Shown here in pieces: positions 37,384-50,989 of a DNA stretch of 64,000 nt. The notes beneath the pieces were generated by a model. It searched no databases, was not told the origin of the DNA, and worked only from the letters and a program-made list of their open reading frames with translations. The stretch comes from Batkoa obscura (Eukaryota > Entomophthoromycota > Entomophthoromycetes > Entomophthorales > Batkoaceae), in NCBI GenBank assembly GCA_030770535.1, contig JASVEC010000016.1, forward strand, positions 124,001-188,000, read 5' to 3'. How positions within the stretch are numbered: the stretch's first letter is position 1; each line of letters opens with the position of its first letter. Both the position numbers and the translations under genes were made by a program.

Positions 37384-39994
37384 TTATTTGAGTTTTTTAA
37401 TTTCTTCTTCTATATCATCTCTTTCTTCTTCTATCGCCACTTTCTTTCTTTTAATTCCTTTATTAATATCATCTGTGTTCTTATTCTTTCCATTTTCTAT
37501 TTCATTTATATTGTTTGTATTGTCATTTTCTTCATTTTCTATTTCATTTATATTTTCATTAATCACATTAATAACACTTTCATCATCATCATCTTGTAAT
37601 TCAATTACATCTTCATTAATCACTTCAATCATATCTTTAATACTATCTTGTTCACTTTCTTCCTCGCTTTCTTCTTCATCCTCTTGTTCACTTTCTACTT
37701 CACTTTCTTCTACTTCACTTTCTTCTACTTCACTTTCTTTCATTCCATTTTCATTTTCCATTTCTACTTCTTTCAATTTATACCAATATTCCCAAGTAGA
37801 TACTTTCAACTTGCCCATAGATGCTAGTTTCTCCTTTTCTTCATCTTCCAATATTGGTTTCTTTAATACATTTTTATCCCAAAACTCATTTATAAAATGA
37901 ATCTCTTTAATTGGTAATTTATTATAAAAATATTGATAAAACTCTTCTTTTGTTAAATTCAAATTAGCTGATAATCGTGGTGCTTTAGGTAATTCAAATT
38001 GTAACCAACAATGTTGACTATCTACCCATTGAATTCGATCAATAATTAAACCTTCAATCGATTCAAATACACGTCGAATATCTTGGGTTTTTAATTGAGT
38101 ATCTATATTTTGTATCAAATATCGACCATGTTTAAGATGAGTAGCTAATAGAATATAAGTTTAATAAGTTAATTAATATGGTTTTTTGAAATTTATATTA
38201 ATTACCTCGATCATTTCCAGCTAAATTAATATTATCAAATTCAGACTGCATATTATATAAATAATTTTCATACTTTTTTACATGTTCGAAAGTAACTGTT
38301 TGGCATAATTCTAAATTTAAAATTATTATATGATCTACATTTTGAAAATAGAATATTGACTTACCTTCATTTTCATTTTTTTTAGCTGTTAAATAACAAA
38401 TCATATAGATTAACAACTTTCCTGTGATTAATGCATCATAACCTGCATTATGATAATTAATTAATTCTTGATTGTCTATTTTATTTGATTCATATTCCAC
38501 TTGATTTTCATTAATTAATTGATTTTTATTTAAAGTAGCTATATCTAAACAAAAAATAAAATGAAATATTAATAAATAAAGTATGTTTATGTTAATAATT
38601 AATATTTTACCTATTTTAATATTATAAAAGTTAAAAGGATGTTCTTCAAATTTTAACATTAAAGCAGCTAAATTACTAGCTCCAAAACTATGTTCCTAAA
38701 CAATAAAAGTTATTAATATCCACTTTTACATCTTGTTTTTACTAAATACTTACTTTTAACTCTGGAATATTATGAAATAAGTATTTTGTATCAAATATAC
38801 TATATCAAAAATAATTTAATATCGAATATTTAATAAATTAATTCTGATTCTAATTTACCTTGGAAAACAATTTAAAATTGCTTTTTTAAACTCTATTAAT
38901 GTAGTTGGTAATTCTCCAATAAAATGTTGATAAATAAAACAAAGATCTAATAAACAATTATGACCAATCATTTTCTTGTTATTCATTAATATTAATTTCA
39001 TCACTTCCGAAAAGTCATTGGTAATATCAATGAGATTCTAATATGAAAAAACAAAATAATTAATATTCAACTTAATTCTATTTATTAATGTTATTGTATT
39101 ATTATTGCTGCTATTCTTATTAAAATTTAAAAAATAATTTACTTCAACTTCATCATTATTTTTAATATCTTTAACTAATCTTAATCCATTATCTAATTTC
39201 AAAAGCTTATAATCTTGTTTCAAGATTAAATTACATTCTTGATAAACTAATCTTCTTTGATAAGAATTATTAGTATGTATAATAATTGAATTTTCTTGAT
39301 GTCCAAGACTCCAATCATGAATTTGTTTTCTAATATTTATTATTATTTTATTTGTATTATTATTTAATTACTATTTTAATTTACCTTATACATTCCATAT
39401 AATCCTTATTTTTATCATCCATTTTAATTACTTGATCTCCGTTTTTATTTTCTTTTTTTTTAATATTTAATTCATCTAATCGAGTAAAAGCCAATCCTAA
39501 ATTTCATTTTATTAAAATCAATTATTAACTCTTTTAATGAATTTTAATCAAATTTAACTTACCTTCTTTAATCCATTTAAAGAAAGAAAATCGATTACTC
39601 AATAGAAAACTTAATGTATTAGATTGTACAGTAAAGTTTTTTCTTTCATCACTTGCTTTCGAGTCTGGAAACAGATAGATAGTCACTGGTATGGCTTCTA
39701 TTGTATTGTTCACTTGATGAAATGTACATAGTCCTACTTGAATCGGTTGGTAGCATGTGGCTATCTTTTTTAACTTTTGATAACGTAATTCATTTGATTC
39801 TAAATTTAAATATCGATTATTTGGGAGTGTAACACCTAATTAAGAAAAGAAACAGGGTTAATTAAAAGTAATTGTTTTAAATAGAATGATTTACCAGTAA
39901 ATTCTAAATCAATAGCAAAAAAATCACAATTAGATAGTATAGTTTTTAAATTATTATAATGCGATTTAAAATTTTCTCGAGTCAATTCAAGCAT
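37384..39994 (-). CDS. PARN: Poly(A)-specific ribonuclease PARN
   Basis: DEDD-family 3'-exonuclease that shortens poly(A) tails and trims small RNAs. Read through about nine introns as roughly 650 residues. Start MLELTRENFKSHYNNLKTIL, then FFAIDLEFTG (catalytic Asp and Glu), RYQKLKKIATCYQPIQVGLC, an R3H-like middle (RRLVYQECNLIL), the third acidic motif in KMIGHNCLLDLCFIYQHF, and HNAGYDALITGKLLI with the final His/Asp. An RRM-like segment follows (HGRYLIQNIDTQLKTQDIRRVF, WVDSQHCWLQFE). The C-terminal tail is strongly acidic with repeated SEVEE units, which on the plus strand simulates a 200-codon Ser-rich frame; that frame is a shadow. PARN is absent from baker's yeast but present in many early-diverging fungi. 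Confidence 0.9.
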
Positions 39995-40154
39995 CTTTTA
40001 AATATTATTATTAACTATTAAAAATAAAAAAGTTAAAATTTACTTTCTTTTTAAGAATTAAACAATTTAAACTTTAATTTTTTCTAAATTTTTATTTCTT
40101 CCAATCAATGTTTAGTAAAAAAATGCTTATTTTTATACAAAAAAGATCAAATGG

Positions 40155-43100
40155 CTACTCTTTTTTCTCCAACACATGAATAATATAAGGAATAGTGGGA
40201 TTAAATACATGTTTAATAATAGGCTCTAATTTATTTTGTACCTTAATTGATTGATTTAAAAACCTTAAATAGGCTTTAAAATTCTCTTGTTCTACATTTA
40301 ATGGAATTGAATCCACATTTAAACACCATAAATTTAAATTAAATGTACCAGATTTAATAAAACAGATGTTAACTTGTTGTGTATAAACTTGATTAGGTTT
40401 TAAATGAAATTTAAAGGAGAGATCTTGAGTCCAATAATAATCTCTTGTTATTAAACTATTATTATTCAATATATCAATTGGGTCTTCATGTAAAAGTTCT
40501 TGTTGATTCATCTTTAAAGATGATTTTCTTGAATGTGAAGAAGAATAAGATCTCACTTTATTCTTTTCATTTAGTAATATGCTTTCATTATTTGATATAA
40601 ATGTTGTATCTAATAACTTCAATTCTACATTCATATTTCGATTCCATGAACAATTTTTGATTTGAAAGTGAATTTGAATTGTTAATAATTTTTCTTCATC
40701 AAAATTATGATGAATAAATTCAGGCATATCAATTTTAACTTTAATTGGTAAATCATTTTTAAACTTATTATTTCTAATAATTGAATTTATCAATTGTCCC
40801 TTTTCGATTTGTGTACTTTCAAATAAATTTCTAACAATTTTCAATTCATTTTCTTGTAGATTATTATTATTATTATTTGTTGCTATTGATTGATACGCTT
40901 TAGTTGAAAAATCTAATAATGGGTTTTGATGAATACCAAAATTAATACCAATTATATGATGACAACCATATCGTTTATTATTATCATTTTCACCTTCTTT
41001 TGTATCCCAGAATAATGTTAAATCAATATCATTTGAAAAATATAATGGAAATATTTGATGATGTAATTGTTGGTCAATAAACGACATTTCTTTTGTTAAC
41101 CATAGTTGTCGATGTTGGTATCTTGAACTTTTATAAAAATTAAATAAATGATTATTATTTAATTGAACTTTATTATAATTTAACTATATTAAAAATTAAA
41201 AATTAATTATATTATTATTATTCTATATTCTATATTCTATATTATATTAATGCTTACCATATTTAAATTTGTAAAGTTTAACTTCAAATCATTATATAAA
41301 TCAAATTGTTTTAATCCCAAAGTTAATGCCTGTAATGAAGTTGCCATTTGATTTTCTGGTGAATCTAAATTATCTATCTCATTTTGATTTTCAATTCTTG
41401 TTATTAAATAATAAATAAATGTAGATTGTCTAGGTTGAATCATATTTTCAATTATTTGTCTGTTTTAAAGTTATTATTATCGTTAGTATTAGTATTAACA
41501 TTGATATTATTATTATTAGATTACCTATCTTCATTATTATCTAATTTTAAAATTTGCCAGTGATTTGATATCGATGTGATTTGGTTAATTGTAAATGAAT
41601 TGAATGCTTGGACATTTTCAACCTAAATAATAAATAAATAAATAAAATCAAATATTTAATAATAATATAAACTTACTTCAATCCCCAATAAAAAGGAATC
41701 TAAATTTTTACTTGATGGTCTTGTAAATGCGTTGATTTTTAACGAAGGTTGAACAATAAAACTGATATTTTTTTTTAAGATTCGGCATTCGATTGATAAT
41801 TCTTTCATATTCTATAACACAATCACACTAATAAATATATTATTATGATTATTAAATTAACTTACTTTTACTCCATATTTAAATAAAAAGTTAAATTTAT
41901 GATTGCCGATTCTATCCCCACGAATAAAAAGTGGAATTTCAATTTCTTGATTCGGTAAAATACCTTCTTCATTCTCAGTAATTATATTTAACTCTGATAA
42001 ATCTTGTATATTATTATCAATCCATTCACTATGTTGTAATTGATACTCTAATTTAATATAAGTAAAATAAGTTATTATTATTAATGTAATTGTTAGCAGA
42101 ATTAATTAATTTACCGTTTTCTTTTGTGTTTCCAAATGTAAAAAACGTTGGGTTAGAGCATTTTACTTTTAATATATCTAATTTTTCAGAACCTACATTT
42201 TTTACTTTTAATTTTTTATTGATAATTTCTCCCGATAAAATAGCTTCTGGAATTTCTAAAAATTCAATTTCTAATTTAGGTAATCTTTTAGTAATAAATA
42301 TTTTGAATTTTTTATCTTCATCATAATGATTTCCTTTTCTTTGTATGACAGTTGTATTTAATCTTTTTCCTTTTTGATAAAATGATTTATACAACAATAT
42401 AACTTGATTTAAGGTATAATAAATCCCATTAATACTTATTAAACCTTCTCTTTTAGGATGAATGTTAAGTGTTACTATGACACTAGTTAAAGGTTCAATA
42501 GTTACTTCTTCTGATGTAAATATTTCTAGTCCTTCTTTACATGAGTCATCAGAGTAAATATAATCCAATTGAATATTTGATAAATTAATTGGAATTTTTA
42601 ATGGATTATAAACAGTTATTTGAATTAAAAAAGATTCTAAAAAATAATATAAATAATATAAATAATAATATAATATTGATAACATAAATAAAGTTACCGT
42701 CCACACAAAAAGATTGAAATTGATCATATTTAGATGTATGTTCCATAATAATACCATTTGAAACATTTGATTTTTTAAAATTAATAATTGCTTCTTTCTC
42801 CATTTTATTAAATGAAGTTAAATCATTATTTGTCATACTTTCAATTTCTTCATCTTTTATATTATACTGAATATTAATTGTATTTAAATCAATTTCTGGT
42901 ATTGATAAAGAATAATCTTTTTCTAATAATAACTCATGATTTGTAGAAGATAAATAACTCTATATTGAATATAAATTAATAAATAGTTCAATATTATTAC
43001 AACCTTATAATAAAATTTACTTTATAAATATAAATTAATTCTTTCATATAACCTGCTTGAATAATATTGGAATGATTTGAATCCATAAGTAAAGAAGAAA

Positions 43101-45406
43101 AATAAATAATTGCTTGTTTTAATTCACCTAAATGTAATGATTGTCTACCAAGGGAGAAATTGATATGATCTTCAATTAAGTTCCATTTTTTTAATTTATT
43201 ATTGGAATCATTATTAATAATTTCTTCTTTATTGCAAAATATTTTCGATGCTATTTTATAACATCGATAAGCATGTTCTCTCTATTTTATATTAATTAAA
43301 TTATTATATTATATTATATTATATTACAAATTAAATTAAATTAAATTAAAATTACCTGATTACATTTATTAAAATTATGTCCTGCCAATATTAAATGAAA
43401 AGCAAATTTACGAATTCTATTAGGTTGAGTTTTTAAATATCCAAAAGCAGCTTGTTCCAAAAATAACGCACTTTGAATATCCGAGTCCTAAATAATTATA
43501 AATTTATTTTGTAACTTAATATTAAACAACAAAACACTTACCTCTCCGGTTAATCTCACCAATAGTAAAGGAATATCTCTATATCTATGGTGATATTTAA
43601 ACATTGCATGATATAATAAAGCACATCTAGAAGCCCAAACGGGCATTTTAAGCGATAAGTAGTAATGAATTGGTTTATCATAATATCTTTCAACATCTAA
43701 TCTGGCGCCTGAAACTTCAGAAAACAGCAAACATAATCCTATCATTTCCTATATTTTATAAAAATAAATTGCTATCCATTTTTTAATTAATAGAATTGAA
43801 CTACTTGTGCACTTGCATAAAATCTCCATGAATTATCAGCTTGAAAATCTTTTTTGACCGTTTCATAAGTATTTCTTGAAAATTCATAATCCCTTAACAT
43901 AAATGCAATATCTGCTAATTTACGTAATTGAGCTTCTGAACTCGTATGTTGATATTGTGTAAAAGTGGGTGAACCTAACCCTAAATTAGGAGATGTTTGA
44001 CCAGAACCTCCAGTACTTGAACTTGTTGGGGATAATGATTTATTCGTGCCAAAATACCTTCTACTAGCACTAAATAATCGACCAGTAAATCCGCGTCGGG
44101 AACTAGCTACCTATAGGGTTATTAGATTAATTTATAAAGTACTTTATGAAGATACTAAAATTTACTTGTTCATTCAAAAAATGCATTTTTCTTTCCATAG
44201 CAGGTAAAACAACTTCAATTACTATTTTTTTAATTAAATTTTGTATACTTTCAACATCATCAATTGATAAATATTGTCCACATGAACCTGTGTTATTATA
44301 ATTGGAAGTGGATAAATTAAGTTTAGTTTTACTCCAAATATCTTCAACATTAGGTTCTACTTCTGAAAAATCACTAGTTGGTGGACGGGAGTTTATTACT
44401 AATAAGTAACAATTATTACCATGGTTCTTTTTTAATTGGGTGTAAATCTCTTGGGTTCTAAAACAGAAGTAATATTTAGTTTTATAATTTATTTGTGTAT
44501 TATTGTGATAATTACTTTTCAAAATTACCCAATCTAGCATCATGAACTAATATAAAACATTGTACCCTTTCTGGATCAACAAAAGACAATTTATCTAATT
44601 GATTATTCTGGTCATACAATTTTTTCATTGCTTCAATAGGGTTAGCATTATGTGCTGCTACAGCATTGATGCCTTTTTATTGAAATTATTAATCGTTTAA
44701 TTAAATAAATGGTTATACTATATATGAGTCTTACAAGCAATTGGGTGGTCAAAAGTTTCATGGTCCACTACTCTATTAGTATTAAAAAAAGATTCTTTAT
44801 ATAAATCAAACCAAGGGGTTAACTCATTCCAATCCTCTATATTTAAATAATTAAATATATGTAATTGAAAAAAAAAGAAAAAAAAAAGTTACTTTTTAAT
44901 AAATTTTGAGTAAACTGCCAATAATGAGGTAAGTTTAGATCAATACTATCTTCTTCATTAATATTTTTTGTAAAATTATTGGGACTATCACTAAAACTTT
45001 CAATTTGTTTTAAATAACCAGAAGCTTTAAATTGGTTTTTTATTATGTCAGATATAGTTTTAAAATTTGCACTTTCTTCCATATTTAATCCATAATGTTC
45101 TAATTGTTTTAAATCTCTTAAACGTACAGAGAAATTGGAATGCGTTTTATTCTGTCCTCGACTATCTCGGATTGTTACTGTATTTTATATAAAAATAACA
45201 AATTTAAATTTTATTGTTCTTGTTATTATAACAGAATTAGCATTACCTTTTCCTTGTATTTCAATACCAAAAGGTTGAATTAGTTCAACAAAATTAGTTA
45301 TATTATTCGCTTGACAAGATTCATCTAATTCTGAGGTGGCTATTACGGCTATTAATGGTGATAATACTCGTCGTATAAAACTTTTATTTTTATTATCGAC
45401 GCTCAT
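40155..45406 (-). CDS. TRAPPC8: TRAPP complex subunit 8 (Trs85-like)
   Basis: Very long minus-strand gene with around 17 short introns, about 1,350-1,400 residues. N terminus: SFIRRVLSPLIAVIATSELDESCQANNITNFVELIQPFG, typical of Trs85/TRAPPC8. Then DSRGQNKTHSNFSVRLRDLKQLEHYG and WNELTPWFDLYKESFF, followed by a degenerate longin/NTP-like segment, an alpha-helical repeat region (RFAFHLILAGHNFNKCNQREHAYRCYKIA) and beta-sandwich repeats in the C-terminal half (GLISINGIYYTLN, PKLEIEFLEIPEAI). The C-terminal ORF block 40155-41087 ends ...HVLEKKE. The protein tethers ER-derived vesicles and autophagosomes and activates Ypt1/Rab1 as part of TRAPPIII (family knowledge). Tandem with PARN on the same strand. 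Confidence 0.82.
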
Positions 45407-45513
45407 TCGTAAAAATATTATTTGACAAAAAATAGAAAAGGGTGAGGTGGCTTAGAAGCCAATAAATACTAATTTTGTTTTTTGTTTTCTATTTTTTGTT
45501 TTTTGCTTGCAGT
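45407..45513. promoter_or_regulatory. Compact divergent promoter
   Basis: Only 107 bp separate the start codons of TRAPPC8 (minus) and the 45514 gene (plus). It is T-rich with repeated TTTTTTGTTTTCTATTTTTTG. No specific factor site can be named. Confidence 0.45.
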
Positions 45514-46634
45514 ATGGAAAAAGAGGAAATTAAAAGTAAATATTTGATATGATTATGATGTGAAATAGTTTATTTATCTTTTTTATTATAGCTATCGACG
45601 AAAAAGATATATTAAAAAAAGCTGAGGTATAAGAAGAATTTACAACATAACATTCAAATTAATTAGTAAACCTAGGAAAATTCAACCAAAAAAAGTAGCC
45701 ATACTATAAAATCATATAAAAATACTGCCAACCCTTATGCCAATATAAATGTAAAATGTAGCTTTAAATATCAATCATAATAATCAAAATTACTAACCTC
45801 ATTTCTCTTTTAGCTTTATTCAAAATCCCAAAAAAAGCGAGTGAATTAGTACAATATAAACGAATACGTTGGAGTTTATCTAGCAAAGAATTAGAACAAA
45901 TTGCTTACAATTGTCAAAAACTAATTGAATCAGAACAAGGTAAAATCCGTCAATTTACGCGTTTACTTATATTATTAAATAATGATAATTGGCAACATCA
46001 ATCAAAATTGTTACCACGTTCAGCAGTTTCTATATTACCTTCTAATAGTGAACTTTCAACTACAGATAGAACAGCAAAGAATAAATCTGATTTGAATTTA
46101 GATAGTAAAACTGGGGAGTATCAATCTGGAGAAAAGATGATGATGGATCATCCATTTGTTACTAAAGAAACACACAGTCTAATTAACTTAAATTCATCAC
46201 CAGAGATTATGCCTTCTAGTCAATTAAATACTCGAACTTTTGAAGAAGATGTTAATAGTGAAGACAATATTCATCATTTTGATATGGAACATGAAGAAGA
46301 GCACGGAAATAATAAATTAACAGATGGATTAAATAATACAGTAAACATTAATCAAGATCAAAATCTAGATAATAATCAACAAAGTTTACAACCTTTTTTA
46401 TTAGCTATTAATGAAAAGTTAATTACTATGGTTCAGGTATGTTTTTATTATGCTATTTTGTTATCAGGTTACTTATGCTTTTATTTTTATTAGGAATCCC
46501 TTGATAATTCGAATCATTATGTGTCTTTTTTAAGTAATACTTATCATGCTTTAATAAAGCAGAATAAGACCAATAATGATTTATTTAATAAATTAACCGA
46601 AATTTCGAAACTTGAGTCTAATAATAAGGATTAA
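45514..46634 (+). CDS. Unknown protein with basic helical N terminus
   Basis: The start ATG at 45514 gives MEKEEIK, spliced at 45537 to an exon beginning at 45814: LFKIPKKASELVQYKRIRWSLSSKELEQIAYNCQKLIES. The in-frame join skips a possible mini-exon in between (TIDEKDILKKAE), which would not keep frame. The long middle is acidic, low-complexity (46008-46430). A final exon from about 46493 adds ESLDNSNHYVSFLSNTYHALIKQNK, a helical tail. The total is about 260 residues. The layout (basic RW helix, disordered centre, coiled tail) is reminiscent of inner-kinetochore CENP-Q-like proteins, but the resemblance is weak and I do not assign it. Convergent with EFL1, 110 bp apart. Confidence 0.55.
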
Positions 46635-46744
46635 ATAAAAAATGTATTTAAAATAAAACAAATGAATAAATCATATAAAACACTTTTTGAACTTTCATCT
46701 ATCAAAATAAATAAATTTATTAGAATCGATCAATTTTTATTCTA

Positions 46745-49700
46745 TTATTTTTTCAATGTTCTTTGTTTTTCTGCTGACTCTACCACTTTTTTCTCCACAA
46801 ATAGACCTTTACGTTTTCTAACTCCTTCCATATATTTTTTAGCTAAATTTTCACGATCAGCTTTTTCCCCTAAATCTTCCAACTCCTCTTCAGTAGAGGG
46901 AACCCAAAATGGATCTTGATCCAATACTTCAAAGCCAGTAAAAATTAACAATGGGATAGCTGCCCCTGAAGTTCTCTTACGAATTTCATCAGCAAAATTA
47001 AAACTTTCAATTACTGGTATTTTGGATGCAATTTGGAAAAAACTGGTTCCTTCTTTCATTTCTTCGGATAAAATACGTCCACGGCGTTTGTTGATAACTC
47101 CATACACTCTACCCAATACATCCGCTGTAGCTTGAATATCACATGAATATGTTGCTAACATTAATCTTGGTGACCATCCCATGAAACTTGTTTTGCAACT
47201 TTCTTTCATAGCTGTAATTAATTGACCACCAACAGCTCCAAAGGAACTGATATTTGGAGTAATACTATTCTCTTGATCTTCTGAATTATTGTTATTTGAT
47301 TCATCCAATAAATCGAATGACTCAATAAAACAACAAGTACCAATAATAGGTTCATTACATAAAGGCCCGGTTGCAGTAAAGGATTGGAAACCAGTGACTA
47401 AACCTTCTTCAATTTCACGGATAGAAACACCAGTACTTTCAAGCCATTTTGGATTGGTAGATACCTTACCTTTAGTAATGGATTCTCTAAAAGAAGGATG
47501 GTCATAATCTAAATTATTTACTAAAATATTCGGACCTATTCTCTTTGGTCCAAAAGTCCATATCTTTTCTACAATACCTTCCCAGAAGGCAGTATTTTTA
47601 CTAGTTGAAAATTTCTTTTCAAGTTCGTTTAAAAAGGTTTCTAATGATATTTTGCTATGTGCTTGTGCAAACGCTTCTTCTTCTTGAGTTTCGCCCAATC
47701 CAGTGATATTCTCTTTATTTTTTTTTGAACCTTTACGTATCAAAGCATGTATAGTATCTTGATATTCAATGAGATATTCATATACCTTTTTAGGTAAGGG
47801 AACAAGTCTAATACCCAACGAAAAGTTTTTAGCTGGAGATTCAAATGTAATTAAAGATTGATTATAGCAAGTGTTAAAATTAGTTTCTGCAGGTACTACA
47901 ATAGTTTCTCTAAAAGGAACAATCGGAGGTGAAACTTGAATTTCGACTTTGGAAAAACGTTCTTTTAAGTCTGTTAAACATCTTTCAAGATGAAGCTCAC
48001 CAGCAGTGGCTAATATATGTTCTCCAGTTTCTTGTAAATAAATTTCAACACAAGGATCAGATATATTTAATAATTTTAATCCTTCAACTAATTTTGGCAT
48101 ATCCGAAAGATTCCAAGGTTCTAATGCGACTCTTAAAATAGGTGCTGCTATCTTACGTAAGGCTCCAAGATTATGGCATTCTTTAGTTGTTGATAACATC
48201 CCTGATTTAAATATATGACCCTCAATACCTCCAATACCAAATACATTACCAGCAGGTACCTCTTGAATATTGGTTAGTTCTCTACCCATAATGAGATATA
48301 AACTTTCAACGATAATCTCTGAACAATGTTGATCTGGGTTCTCTGGATTATATTTCGGTCCTAAAACATATAATTTTTGTCCAAGTTTAATTGTACCTGA
48401 AAATAATCTAGCAAATCCAACCAATACTTCTTGACTAGTATCTTCTTCCTCTTTTTGTATTTCTATTACTTTATCCTCTGGCTCCTGTGGCTCACTGCCA
48501 TCTTGAAGAATAATGTCAGCAACTGGACCCTCTGCGCTATTTAAGACTTTAGCTCTAGTATTCAATTGTCTCATTTCTTCGGCACTAAGTTGTACTCTTC
48601 GATTAACTGAAAGTGCATCGATAGGTGCGAAAAATGTTTTAGATACATAAGCTACCACTGGTGCTTCTTCAGAAATATCACAATTGTATATTGCTTTTTC
48701 TAGTTCAGTAGTTGCTTCTGGTATCTCTTCTTCATCTGGATGCCATAAAGCTGGTAATCTAGCGACTTGAGAAACAAGTGGAGAAGGTATTTTATCGATA
48801 ATAGTAAGTAAAATAGATCTTGAGATCGGTAACCATTGCGTAAAGATGGAGGTTAATAAAACTCTGGGATCTTTTGATTTTAAATCCCTTGGTAAAATCT
48901 TTAAGTTTAATGTCTTTATAATCTTTTGAACTTTTTCTGGATCACTAAAATTTAAAATTAGGATAAAAAATTAATTAACAAGTGGTAAGAACTACCTTTT
49001 AGTTATTACCGAGTCATAAACCGCCCAAATATTATCTAACACAAATTGTACAAACATTGGTTTCATTGCTTTACCTTTGAGGTGCTTTGGAAGTAAAACC
49101 TTTTTATTCTTAGCATCAAAATAGAAATCTCCCCATAAATATTTTTGTAAAGCTGCTTCTTTAAGTCCCATTTTTTGTGCATATAGTTTAGCAAAAGTAT
49201 TTACTCTATATCAATATTAATAAAGCCTTAAAGCTAAAAAAAATCAAAATTACCTAAACGCCCAACCATCTGTAGCACTTGAAAATAAAACATTGCCTTT
49301 TTCGGGTGAAAAATAGATATGTGAGTCATCTGAATCTTCAAGGTTCCAATCATAAATCTTCTTCGATAAATCTTCTTCATTTTCTTGAGTATTTTGGTCA
49401 TCTTTTGCCTAAAATTTTGATTAAATAATAGGTTAAAACTAATTTCATATGCATACTTTTTGAGCCTCATGAATCCTTGAATCTTTTTGAATAAGTTCAT
49501 CTGTAAATAAACCTGACATTAAAGCATTAACTTGTTCCAATATTTTATTGAGATGCGTGTATGCTTCTGTTGATGTTAATTGAAGTTCGGTAATTAATCG
49601 ATCAATTTTATTTAGTACCAAAATTGGCTGAATCTTTTCTTTCCAAGCTTGATATAATACCATTTGAGTCTGAATTAAAGTTAATGAACCATATTGAAAT

Positions 49701-50170
49701 TAAGCCAAATATAATTACTTGTGTACAAACCCCTTCAACCGCATCTACAAGAACTAAAGCTCCGTCACAAAGCCTTGAAGCAGAGGAAACTTCACTTGAA
49801 AAATCAACATGGCCTGGTGAGTCAATAAGATTAATCAAATATTGTTCCGACTTAATTTCGCCTATAAACCATCAATAAAAGATAAAGTTGAACTCTGATC
49901 TCACTTACCACTAGCGACTAAATTCTGGATTTCAAATTGCAATGAAATTGCGCTGGACTCCATAGTGATACCACGTAGTTGTTCGTCTTCTCTAGAGTCT
50001 AAATATCTTACTTTACCTGCTAACTTGGAAGAGATTATTCCATTTGATGCCAGTAAACTATCTGATAATGTTGTCTTTCCATGATCCACATGTGCCAAGA
50101 TACATATATTGCGTATGTTGTTGGTGTTTTTATGTAGTTTCGATATTTGTGTTGGTGTTATTGCTGGCAT
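46745..50170 (-). CDS. EFL1: Elongation factor-like GTPase 1 (Efl1/Ria1)
   Basis: EF-2-like cytoplasmic GTPase that, with the SBDS/Sdo1 protein, releases eIF6/Tif6 from pre-60S subunits. About six exons, roughly 1,030 residues. Start [35 protein letters not shown] (P-loop AHVDHGKT), then [12 protein letters not shown] (switch I), [14 protein letters not shown] (switch II), NKIDRL (NKxD), and an insertion rich in acidic residues typical of Efl1 and absent from EF-2. The C-terminal exon (46745 to about 48950) has the EF-2-like domains: [36 protein letters not shown], and [36 protein letters not shown]. The diphthamide His segment of EF-2 is not present, also as expected for Efl1. It ends ...AEKQRTLKK. 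Confidence 0.93.
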
Positions 50171-50989
50171 TGTAAATAACTTGTTTTTTTGTCATCAACT
50201 TTTGCAAATTATTTATAGCTTAGAAATGCGCAGTTTTTATAGAGTTTTTTTGTAAGGGATTAGTTTTTTATTGAATTAGTAATAAAGGATTAGGGGTATT
50301 AGTGTTTATTTAGCTTAGTCTTATATTATACTTGAAAAACAAAATATGCGGCTTTAATCTTTATTGTTGTTTGATTTATATATATATTAAACAAGTGAAT
50401 AACATACTATCAAAAATAAATCAATACCATAATAAATTTTGCAAACGGCCTACTTTTGCTAATATAATTAAAATCTGCTGCCAGCCTTAAAAAGTAGTCA
50501 CTATTTTATCATGTTGAGTTCAATTTTTATTCTATAGCTGTAAATAATCGCAGTTTTAGTTTGAAATCTATAACAAGTTTTAAGATAATGGAACTGTGCT
50601 TTTTTTGTCTGCGTAATAAATTTTTATTCTATAATTCAATAACCTACTCACTTGTTCAACAAACAATGAATTTATAGTATAAAATAATATTTTAGTTTAA
50701 AGAAGTAGCTCTAATATAATTCAACTCTAGTTATAGTTACAATAAAATATTTGCTTTGTGAAATACATACGAAATAAGAGTTACTATATCCAAATCAAAT
50801 AAAGGTATTAATATAATATTCGACTTTTAGTTTATCGATTAAATTTCAGTTTCAATTAGAATTAATATTCATATTAATTATTTATAATTTACTTTATCTA
50901 TTATATCTCGATATAAGACAAAGTTGCTAGTTTTATACTTTAGATTAAAGAGAAGCAAGTAAAGTCAAATTAACAAAAAAAAGATTCAT
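50171..50989. other. Intergenic, 0.8 kb
   Basis: AT-rich, no gene-like frame. Upstream of EFL1 and downstream of the 50990-51718 gene. There is a loose inverted similarity (ACAAGTGAATAA near 50390 versus TACTCACTTGTTC near 50643), not strong enough to call an element. Confidence 0.5.

Noticed and set aside
37298-37900. 200-codon Ser/Leu-rich plus-strand frame.
   Set aside because: It is the complement of the acidic repeat tail of PARN. The composition is explained by antisense Glu/Asp codons.
50370-50670. Loose inverted similarity (ACAAGTGAATAA versus the complement of TACTCACTTGTTC) suggesting a MITE.
   Set aside because: The matching ends are short, there is no target duplication and no second copy is visible.
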